Shown here: piece after piece, positions 25,598-32,492 of the stretch
Position numbering within the stretch: the first letter of the stretch is position 1
How the letters are laid out: each line of letters begins with the position of its first letter
Assembly: GCF_002272875.1 (NCBI RefSeq)
Contig: NZ_MLAN01000001.1
Location: 186,001 to 250,000 of the forward strand
Source of the DNA: Helicobacter sp. 11S02629-2
Lineage (GTDB): Bacteria; Campylobacterota; Campylobacteria; Campylobacterales; Helicobacteraceae
Direction: 5' to 3'
DNA: 64,000 nucleotides
Position numbers and translations under genes: made by a program
Notes under the pieces: generated by a model
What the model was told of the DNA's origin: nothing
The model's input: the letters and a program-made list of their open reading frames with translations, nothing else
Databases searched by the model: none

Positions 25598-26884
25598 ATG
25601 GAGGTTATACACATTATTATAATAGGCTTTATCATACTGTCTATTATTCTTGGCTATGTTTTTAAAACTAACATTGGTGCATTTGCTATACCACTAGCCT
25701 TCATAGCTGCATTCTACTATGGGCTTAAACCTTCTGATATAGTGAACTTATGGGGCTTAAACCTCTTTTTTATACTTATATCTATCACATTTTTTTATGG
25801 CTTTGCTATTAGCAATGGCACGCTTAACTTGCTAGCCCATAAAGCCATTTACTCAGCTAGGAACTATGCGTGGAGTATACCAATAGTGCTTTACATAGTA
25901 GTAGTTATATTTGTAGCTATAGGACCTGGTCACTATGCAGGCTTTGCCTTCATGTCTCCCCTTGTGCTTTACATCGCTAATAGAATTAAAATGAGTAAGC
26001 TACTAGCCGCTATCATCATCTACTCTGGGTCTTGTGCTGGTGGCTTTAACCCCTTCACCTTAGGAGGTCGCTTCGTAGAAGGCTTTTTAGCTAATACCTT
26101 GCATATGGAATCTTCCCTAGCTAGCACTCTAACGTGGCAGATAGGAGAGAGTATGTTTTATGTTCATACCTTGATTTTTATAATTGGCTACTTTGCTTTT
26201 AAGGGCTATAAGGTCATATCAACTGAGTTAGACCTTCCAGAAAAGATTAGTGCTAAGCAAGCTAGAACTATAGGCTTAGTAGTTTTAATCTTTGCCCTTG
26301 TCATCATCCCTTCTGTGTGGCTAGCTTTTGATCCAAGCAACCTAAGCCTTAAGAAAGTAACTACTATCTTAAATCCAACCTTTTTGTGTTTCCTTGGCGT
26401 AGTGCTTGCTATCATCTTTAGAGTTGGCGATGAAAAGGCTGCTTTTAAAAACATACCTTGGGATCTAATCATCATGGTAGGCGGCCTAGGCATGCTAATC
26501 TCCATAGGTGTGCAAGCTGGTGCTATAAAAGCACTAGGTAGTTTTATAACAGATAGTGGAGCACAAAGTGGAGTTATAAGCTATCTTTTAGCTATAGCTT
26601 CTTCAGCTATGAGTTTATTTGCTTCTAGTATGGGTGTAGTTATGCCGACTTTTTTCCCACTAGTGCCAACTCTAAGCATAGGCTTGCCTCTTGGACTAAG
26701 TGTAGTGGCAGTTTTTGCTACCTTTACAGGCTACTCTCCTTTTAGCACTGGAGGTGCTTTAGTTTTAGCTGGGACTAAAGATGAGCATGAGAAAAAAGAA
26801 GTCTTTATCAAGCTTTTATTTTTCCCATTCTTCTTAGTTATAGGTGGGTTTATCTTGCTAAGCATAGGCTTTTTTAGCCTCTAA
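25598..26884 (+). CDS. Dicarboxylate carrier (MatC/ion-transporter superfamily)
   Basis: The 428-residue protein has about eleven to twelve membrane helices. The start GFIILSIILGYVFKTNIGAFAIPLAFIAA, the SGSCAGGFNPFTLGG loop and the second-half GYSPFSTGGALVLAG loop resemble the paired substrate loops of SLC13/MatC-type anion carriers. MatC-family members are linked to malonate and other dicarboxylates. Because it is divergent from a CoA transferase-hydratase-lyase set, it probably imports the starting acid (itaconate, mesaconate or a related C4/C5 dicarboxylate). A good ribosome site (AAGGGAG) precedes the ATG. Substrate is inference. Confidence 0.65.
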   Translation: MEVIHIIIIGFIILSIILGYVFKTNIGAFAIPLAFIAAFYYGLKPSDIVNLWGLNLFFILISITFFYGFAISNGTLNLLAHKAIYSARNYAWSIPIVLYIVVVIFVAIGPGHYAGFAFMSPLVLYIANRIKMSKLLAAIIIYSGSCAGGFNPFTLGGRFVEGFLANTLHMESSLASTLTWQIGESMFYVHTLIFIIGYFAFKGYKVISTELDLPEKISAKQARTIGLVVLIFALVIIPSVWLAFDPSNLSLKKVTTILNPTFLCFLGVVLAIIFRVGDEKAAFKNIPWDLIIMVGGLGMLISIGVQAGAIKALGSFITDSGAQSGVISYLLAIASSAMSLFASSMGVVMPTFFPLVPTLSIGLPLGLSVVAVFATFTGYSPFSTGGALVLAGTKDEHEKKEVFIKLLFFPFFLVIGGFILLSIGFFSL

Positions 26885-26966
26885 GGGCGTACTTGCAAGG
26901 AGATATAAATCTTGCTATGTGGCAATTTTTACATTGTCTTAGTACTAAGGAGGTGCTTATATCAAC

Positions 26967-26991
26967 ATGGCAATTAGATTCTAATTGCCAT
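26967..26991. repeat. 25-bp near-perfect palindrome centred on TAGATTCTA
   Basis: The arms ATGGCAATTAGA and TCTAATTGCCAT are exact reverse complements around a single central T. It lies 83 bp after the carrier stop and just before a terminator. Its centre is the genome-wide motif described in the findings. It could extend the terminator or be a protein site. Confidence 0.55.
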
Positions 26992-26999
26992 TACTGCTG

Positions 27000-27027
27000 T
27001 AGCACTCTTGTAATGAGTGCTATTTTT
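27000..27027 (+). terminator. Rho-independent terminator after the carrier gene
   Basis: The stem TAGCACTC / GAGTGCTA has a 7-nt loop and is followed by TTTTTAT on the plus strand. Confidence 0.75.
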
Positions 27028-27081
27028 ATAAACTAAGAGTATTTTGCTAGGGTGAAGTCATCAAATCTTTATATCATTATG

Positions 27082-27103
27082 AAGTTTGCCTTTAGGCAAA
27101 CTT
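27082..27103 (-). terminator. Hairpin downstream of folB
   Basis: There is a perfect 9-bp stem AAGTTTGCC / GGCAAACTT with a 4-nt loop, 14 bp beyond the folB stop. The following U tract is poor. A similar TTTGCC/GGCAAA hairpin is found at 51590-51604. Confidence 0.5.
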
Positions 27104-27116
27104 ACACAACAATCTC

Positions 27117-27461
27117 TTAAAAAAGCTCGCTGTTTTTTATCTTAAGTCTAGCGCCAACTTTTGCGCCCTCTATTATCTCTAGCTTTATAAGGCTTAGATC
27201 TAGGCTTTTTATACTCGGATACTTTATAAAAAGCAGTCTTGATATATCTAGCAAAGCGTCTTCTAGTAAGCCATAGCCTCCTTCTTCTAGTCTAGATTCT
27301 ATGCATCTTAAGATACTAGCGTAGTTTAAGTAGGCTTTGTTTGTGTTTTCATACTCATACTTTATCTTTGCTTTAAGCTTTAAGGCTTGAGGCTTAGCCT
27401 CGCTATCAAGTATGCCTATAACTGCTTTAAGCTTAGAATCTATCACAAGAGTAAAGACCAT
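27117..27461 (-). CDS. folB: Dihydroneopterin aldolase-like protein (FolB family)
   Basis: The 114-residue protein has the layout of a small T-fold enzyme: IGILDSEAKPQALKLKAKIKYEY (pterin-site strand region) and YASILRCIESRLEEGGYGLLEDALLDIS, where the Glu before DAL matches the catalytic/binding Glu of FolB. Length is typical (105-125). FolB cleaves 7,8-dihydroneopterin in folate synthesis. AAGGAG precedes the ATG at 27461. It is the last gene of the minus-strand run after the fucosyltransferase. The family is divergent in this phylum, so the call is moderate. Confidence 0.55.
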   Translation of the reverse strand: MVFTLVIDSKLKAVIGILDSEAKPQALKLKAKIKYEYENTNKAYLNYASILRCIESRLEEGGYGLLEDALLDISRLLFIKYPSIKSLDLSLIKLEIIEGAKVGARLKIKNSELF

Positions 27462-27470
27462 AGCCTCTCC

Positions 27471-28661
27471 TTATCTTAATATTAACTTTTTAAAAAAGTT
27501 TACCACCTTAGCAATTTTAGTAGTTTTTTGAAGAGGTATATTACCCCCCCCCCCCCCAGAATTAGGGTTATAAACAACATCAAATGCAGCTTCAAACATC
27601 TCTGTAAAAGCTGACACTTTAAGACTTTTTGGGCTTTTAGAGTTTGTATACATATAGTCTTTTTCTTCTAAAACTTCCCCTGTCTTGCAATCAAGCACTA
27701 TAAAATCCCTAGGCAGCAAGTCCATATTAGAATGTATAAAATGAAAAGGAAAGGGGGCGATTACCACTTTAGGATTTTCCATTAGATAAGCACCCCAGTA
27801 ACTAAAGCTAGAGTTAGCAGTAATGGCTCCTTTGCAAGCCTTCATAAGCTCTAAGTCAAGATAACCAGCATTTGGACTATTCAAGTTGACTACTTCATAA
27901 TCTAGCTTATTAAGCCCAAACAAAGAGATACCTTCTTTTTTAACCCAAGCAACATCATCACTAAAGATATAAAACTTAGCATTTGGACACTTTTGCAAAA
28001 CCAAAGCTATAGCCTTAGTGTAGTAGTTAACACCAAGCTGGGCATACTTGGTAACATTAACACTAGATAAGTAGTCACCTCTTCTAATATGTAAAAAGAT
28101 AGAATCTTGCTCTTTAATCTTAGTAAGCAAAGCTTTAAAAGCACTAACTTTCATAACAGGGAGGTGGTTTTCTTGTAAGCTAAAGTCTTTTTTTAGCTCT
28201 TCTTTTACATCTTCAAAGTAAAGCTCACTTTGAAAGTAGCCTATGATAAACTTATTTAAACACTTAGCTATCACAGCTTTATCAAACTCACCATTTTCGT
28301 AAGTTTCCATTAGCGTTTCTGGTAGCATATGAGGCACTTCTTTATTTTTATGCCGATAGCTTATAGTTTTTTTAGTGATTAGATAAATACCCTTTCTTGC
28401 AACTCTAAACATAAAGAAAAAAGCTTTATCTATAGTAGTCTTAAAGCCATGAAAGGCACTAGGTCTAAAAAAGCTTTTATCAACATTATACTTTAAGATA
28501 TCAGGCACTTCATAGCTGTGAATGTCATCACACACTAATATAACTTCTTGCTTTGCAAGCTTAGGGCTATTAGAGTTTCTTAGATGCTTTCTTAGATTCT
28601 TAGCAAAAGCATAGATAAAAAACTGATTCCCCAGTCTTCCTTGAAGCCTTATCTCTATCAT
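27471..28661 (-). CDS. futC: Alpha-1,2-fucosyltransferase (GT11) with 3' poly-C tract
   Basis: The 396-residue glycosyltransferase of family GT11 shows the N-terminal LQGRLGNQFFIYAFAKNL, the donor-site HIRRGDYLS near residue 190, KFYIFSDDVAWVK and ITANSSFSYWGAYL. GT11 enzymes transfer fucose from GDP-fucose in alpha-1,2 linkage to galactose; in Helicobacter they make H-type/Lewis b or y caps on LPS O-chains. A run of 14 G (27544-27557, C on the plus strand) encodes Gly369-373, followed by a basic tail of 23 residues ending NFFKKLILR. Slippage would change only this tail (see findings). A GGAGGT site lies in the end of the peptidase gene. The exact acceptor is not known. Confidence 0.85.
   Translation of the reverse strand: MIEIRLQGRLGNQFFIYAFAKNLRKHLRNSNSPKLAKQEVILVCDDIHSYEVPDILKYNVDKSFFRPSAFHGFKTTIDKAFFFMFRVARKGIYLITKKTISYRHKNKEVPHMLPETLMETYENGEFDKAVIAKCLNKFIIGYFQSELYFEDVKEELKKDFSLQENHLPVMKVSAFKALLTKIKEQDSIFLHIRRGDYLSSVNVTKYAQLGVNYYTKAIALVLQKCPNAKFYIFSDDVAWVKKEGISLFGLNKLDYEVVNLNSPNAGYLDLELMKACKGAITANSSFSYWGAYLMENPKVVIAPFPFHFIHSNMDLLPRDFIVLDCKTGEVLEEKDYMYTNSKSPKSLKVSAFTEMFEAAFDVVYNPNSGGGGGNIPLQKTTKIAKVVNFFKKLILR
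27544..27557. repeat. Homopolymeric C14 tract (phase-variation type)
   Basis: There are fourteen C on the plus strand inside the 3' end of the GT11 gene. Long C/G runs mutate by slippage in this phylum and are typical of phase-variable surface genes. This is the only such tract seen in the window. Confidence 0.85.
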
Positions 28662-28663
28662 AC

Positions 28664-29740
28664 TTAAAGCACCTCCGCCCTACCATCTTTTAAAACCACT
28701 AAGTCTTCTATCCTTATACCAAAGCTTTCTGGCAAATAGATTCCGGGCTCTATAGAAAACACCATGCCATCTTCTAAGATAGTCTCACTTCTCTTTGTTA
28801 TAAAAGGCTCTTCATGTATATCTAAGCCTATGCCATGTCCTAGTGAGTGTACAAAGTATTTAGAGTAGCCTCCTTTATCTATAACATCTCTAGCTATAGC
28901 ATCAAGATCGCGTGCTTTCATGCCACTTCTTGCTTTTTTAGTCGCTTCATCTTTTGCTTTTTTTACCAAGTCATAGATCTTTTGGTGCTCTTTTTTAGTA
29001 AAGGTCTGAGTTTGAGAGAACTTAAAATCTTCTTTTATATAAGCACTTCTAGTCCTATCGCTGCAGTATCTTTCATACTTTAATCCAGCATCAACTAGCA
29101 AGCAGTCCCCTTCTTTTAAAAACACATCCTTACTAGGTAAAGCATGAGGCTTAGCGGCGTTGCCATTAATTGCCACTATTGGCTCAAAGCTTAAAGGATA
29201 GCTACCTTTATCTTCTAAAAAGCCCTTCATCTTAAACCATAAAAACTGCTCACTTAAACCTTTATCACCTTCAGTAAATAAGACCTTATTTATAAACTTT
29301 GAAAGTTTTTTATAAGCCTTTTTATTTAAAGCTTGAGAGTGTTTTAAAAGCTCTAGCTCATAAGGCTCTTTTATAGCCCTTAACTTTTGAGTAAAGTTTG
29401 GCACTTCTTTTAAGCTAACTTCATCTTTTAGCCTTAAGTACTCACTAACTTGCATCCTTAAAGGGTCAAAAACCAAGCTTTTTATCTTTTGCTTTTTTAT
29501 TAAAGCTAAAGCATCTTCTAGCAAATCACTAGATTCTACAACTTCTACGTTTTTACACTTTTTATACTTAGAATCTTTTATCTTTTCTTTGGCCTCTGTT
29601 GTATATCTAGCATCAGTTATAAAGTAGCCACTATCCCCATGTTTTAAAAACAATACATTATCGCAAGAAAAACCACTCTCACTATAAGCCGCACTTTCAT
29701 CCCTAGTGATGAAAGCCTCTTTTAAGATAACCTTTGACAT
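28664..29740 (-). CDS. pepQ: Xaa-Pro aminopeptidase/dipeptidase, M24 family
   Basis: The 358-residue metallopeptidase has a creatinase-type N-terminal domain and a C-terminal pita-bread domain. Metal ligands appear in LLVDAGLKYERYCSDRTRS (Asp, Asp), FVHSLGHGIGLDIHEEP (His), VFSIEPGIYLPESFG (Glu) and GIRIEDLVVL (Glu). It releases N-terminal residues before proline or cleaves X-Pro dipeptides. It sits between the PP-loop gene and the fucosyltransferase gene, with only two bases to the latter. The short length suggests PepQ/YpdF-type rather than the long PepP. Confidence 0.88.
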   Translation of the reverse strand: MSKVILKEAFITRDESAAYSESGFSCDNVLFLKHGDSGYFITDARYTTEAKEKIKDSKYKKCKNVEVVESSDLLEDALALIKKQKIKSLVFDPLRMQVSEYLRLKDEVSLKEVPNFTQKLRAIKEPYELELLKHSQALNKKAYKKLSKFINKVLFTEGDKGLSEQFLWFKMKGFLEDKGSYPLSFEPIVAINGNAAKPHALPSKDVFLKEGDCLLVDAGLKYERYCSDRTRSAYIKEDFKFSQTQTFTKKEHQKIYDLVKKAKDEATKKARSGMKARDLDAIARDVIDKGGYSKYFVHSLGHGIGLDIHEEPFITKRSETILEDGMVFSIEPGIYLPESFGIRIEDLVVLKDGRAEVL

Positions 29741-29751
29741 ATTGCCTCCTT

Positions 29752-30837
29752 TTAAGTAAAGAGTAGGTATTTATGAGCTTCTTCTTTTGCTAAAGGGCTA
29801 ACTTCATAAACTTCTTGCCCTAATTTTACATCATAAAGCTTGTCTTTGCTAGCCTTAGAGTAGCCTAAAACTATCTGGCAAGCTAACTTTTTATCAGCCT
29901 TACTTGCATCTTTTTCTACTAGTGCTACTGGCCCTACTACATCACCTAAGCTTATATGCTCCATCAAAGAGTGAGGGCTTTCAAGCTTTATACTTTCTTC
30001 TTCATTCCTAGCTATAACACATCTTGCCCCTTCTGGAAGCACAAGATAGCGTCCAACTTTAAGCATACTTAAATCATCAAAAACAACCTTTCTATGCTTA
30101 CTTAAATCTTTTAGCTTAGTAGATACACCAAGGTCTGTAAGCAAGCAGCCACCACCTGGCTTTTCGTGATACTTCCAGTTATTTTGTGTTACATAGCCTA
30201 GCTGCAAGCTTCTACCACGCCCACTTACATCAAGCAATCTTTCTCTATCTACCCATCCAGCTTTTTCTGGGAAACTTGGCTCTAGCAGCTTTGCACTCAT
30301 GGGACGAAGGATTAGCTCATCTAAGCTTTTTGGCTTAGAAGGATCACTACCATCACGGCTTAATATGGAATCAAATATAGGCTCACTACTTAGCTCGCTT
30401 ACAAGTTTTTTAACTTGATTAAGCGCATCTTTTCTTTGGCTTTTTGGTCTTTGACCAAGTACTTCTCCACTTATAGCAAAGCTAGCACCTAGTTCTACCA
30501 TCTTATAAAAAGCAAAGCGAAACATATTAGCATGGCAGTCTATGCAGGGGTTAAAAAAGCGTCCATAGCCATACTTTGGCTTAAAAAGCACCTCATCAAA
30601 AAACTGCTTTTTAATATCTACTTGGATAAGCTTAGCGCCAACTTGGCTGCTTGCGTTTTTAAAGTACTCGCTTTTATCTTTATTACTCCCAAAGCCTATG
30701 TTAAAGTTTAAGGCATAGACTTCTATACCTTGCTTTTGAAGTAAGTGCATAGATATCATGGAATCTAGCCCGCCACTAAAAAGTGCTACTGCTTTAATCT
30801 TTTTACTATCTTTATCTTGTCTCAAACTTGCACTCAT
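29752..30837 (-). CDS. PP-loop tRNA thiolation-like protein (HP0013 type)
   Basis: The 361-residue protein has an ATP pyrophosphatase PP-loop (ALFSGGLDSMISM) and a paired cysteine segment NPCIDCHANMF followed by ISGEVLGQRP, as in MnmA/ThiI-like thiolases. The C-terminal part (WKYHEKPGGGCLLTDL onward) is a separate domain unlike MnmA. Proteins of this type next to dnaG are known in H. pylori (HP0013/HP0012) and are often loosely called thiouridylases; the target nucleoside is not established. True mnmA is at 15866. Its ATG overlaps the dnaG stop by four bases. Confidence 0.65.
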   Translation of the reverse strand: MSASLRQDKDSKKIKAVALFSGGLDSMISMHLLQKQGIEVYALNFNIGFGSNKDKSEYFKNASSQVGAKLIQVDIKKQFFDEVLFKPKYGYGRFFNPCIDCHANMFRFAFYKMVELGASFAISGEVLGQRPKSQRKDALNQVKKLVSELSSEPIFDSILSRDGSDPSKPKSLDELILRPMSAKLLEPSFPEKAGWVDRERLLDVSGRGRSLQLGYVTQNNWKYHEKPGGGCLLTDLGVSTKLKDLSKHRKVVFDDLSMLKVGRYLVLPEGARCVIARNEEESIKLESPHSLMEHISLGDVVGPVALVEKDASKADKKLACQIVLGYSKASKDKLYDVKLGQEVYEVSPLAKEEAHKYLLFT

Positions 30838-32492
30838 ACTGTCACTAACTCTCCACTTCTTAGTTTTATAATCTTTTTTTGAAGTTCGTTAATCTTTTCA
30901 AACCTCTCTTTTGGATCTAATATAATATTATCTTTTAACACTTGTAGGCTAGACATAGCACAAGCTAGTAAAAAAAGTCTTACTTGGCTTATGAACTCTT
31001 CTTTACTTAAAACTTTTAGATTACTTTCTACATATAAAAAGTTAAGCACTTTTGCATCTTTATCTTTTAAAAGGGCTTCAAAAAAGTAAGGATTGCTAAA
31101 GTTTTTAGGGTCTAGGTAGTTAAGCCCTAGTTCAAAAAGGCTTGTATCTTCTTTCATAGAAAGAAGGATGTTTTTTTCAGCTAGGGAGAGAGAAGATTCC
31201 ACACTGTTTAGATTAGCTTCGCTTTTATAGTTTTTAGATGTGCTAAGTCTTTTAGGTGCTATAAGCTTAGAATCCATCCCTACAAGTAAGCCCACATAGT
31301 TTTTATACTCGTTAAATAAGAAAGGATCTAGCGTGTTTAAAAAGCTAAGACACTCTTCATAGGCTTTCTTTTTTTCAACTGGATGTGAGAGATTATAGTT
31401 TTTAACTATCTCTTCAAGACTGAACCTAAAAAAGTCCTTAGAGTTTTTTATAAGTTCTAAAAACTCCTTCTTTTTATCAAGCTTCATCATATCTGCTGGG
31501 TCAAGCCCTCCTTCTATGATACTTACACTACCATCTATTGAGTGCTTAGCTAGCAAAGTGCTTGCGCGAAAAGCAGCCTTTATCCCAGCGCTATCTCCAT
31601 CAAAGCAAAGACGCACTTTAGAATCTAGCTTTTTTAACTGGGCGATATGAAGCTCATTTAAAGCAGTCCCTAGTGTAGCTACAGCGTTTTTTATACCGTA
31701 TTGATGTAGCATGATGACATCAAGATAGCCTTCACAGATAATGACTTCTTTAGTGTTGTAAATCTCAGGTCTTGCTAAGTTATAGCCATAAAGTAGTTTT
31801 GATTTATTAAATACCCTGCTTTGAGGTGAGTTTAGATACTTAGCTACATTTTTTTCAGCGCTTAAGGTGCGTCCACCAAAGCCTACGACATTACCAGTGT
31901 TACTTTGTATGGGGAAGATGATACGATTAGCAAACTTAGCATAAGTCCTATCATTACCTTCAGTTATAACGCCTAGCTCTAAGGCTTCAGCGCGTGAGAA
32001 CTTATTAGATTCTATAAAGTTAAGTGTTTCTATACTACTAGAAGAGTAGCCTATCTTAAAAACTTCTATGCTTTCTTCACTAAGCCCTCTTTGTTTTAAG
32101 TAGTCTAAAATTGCTTGGTTTTTAAAAAGATTAGAGTGGTAAAACTTAGCCAAAGCACCTAATATATCACTTAATGGCTTATCTTTGCTAGCACTTTCTT
32201 TTGTGTACTCTAAAGTGACATTAAACATAGAAGCAAGCTTGCTTACTGCTTCATTAAAGTCTAACTTTTCATACTCCATAACAAAAGATATGCCATCACC
32301 ACTTTGCCCACAGCCATAGCAGTGATAGAATCCTTTTTCTTTGTTAATAACAAAAGATGGTGTTTTTTCATTATGAAAAGGGCAAAGTGCCATGTAATTT
32401 ATGCCACTTTTTTTAACTTCTATATAGTTGCTAATTAGCTCTACTATATCTATGGAATCTTTTAGCTTTTCTATACTTTCTTTTTTTATCAT
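30834..32492 (-). CDS. dnaG: DNA primase
   Basis: The 552-residue primase makes RNA primers at the replication fork. The CHC2 zinc finger (CPFHNEKTPSF then FHCYGCG-type FYHCYGCGQSGD) lies at residues 35-65. The RNA polymerase domain (VVGFGGRTLS, AKYLNSPQSRVFNKS) and Toprim acids (EGYLDVIML, LCFDGDSAG, GGLDPADMM) follow, and a DnaB-binding C-terminus ends the chain. The start overlaps the AsmA-like stop (TAATG), indicating coupled translation. Length is close to H. pylori DnaG. Confidence 0.95.
   Translation of the reverse strand: MIKKESIEKLKDSIDIVELISNYIEVKKSGINYMALCPFHNEKTPSFVINKEKGFYHCYGCGQSGDGISFVMEYEKLDFNEAVSKLASMFNVTLEYTKESASKDKPLSDILGALAKFYHSNLFKNQAILDYLKQRGLSEESIEVFKIGYSSSSIETLNFIESNKFSRAEALELGVITEGNDRTYAKFANRIIFPIQSNTGNVVGFGGRTLSAEKNVAKYLNSPQSRVFNKSKLLYGYNLARPEIYNTKEVIICEGYLDVIMLHQYGIKNAVATLGTALNELHIAQLKKLDSKVRLCFDGDSAGIKAAFRASTLLAKHSIDGSVSIIEGGLDPADMMKLDKKKEFLELIKNSKDFFRFSLEEIVKNYNLSHPVEKKKAYEECLSFLNTLDPFLFNEYKNYVGLLVGMDSKLIAPKRLSTSKNYKSEANLNSVESSLSLAEKNILLSMKEDTSLFELGLNYLDPKNFSNPYFFEALLKDKDAKVLNFLYVESNLKVLSKEEFISQVRLFLLACAMSSLQVLKDNIILDPKERFEKINELQKKIIKLRSGELVTV

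Noticed and set aside
27544-27557. Poly-C tract as a pure sequencing artefact
   Set aside because: Its position in a GT11 surface-glycan gene fits well-known phase variation; the exact length may still be wrong by one or two.
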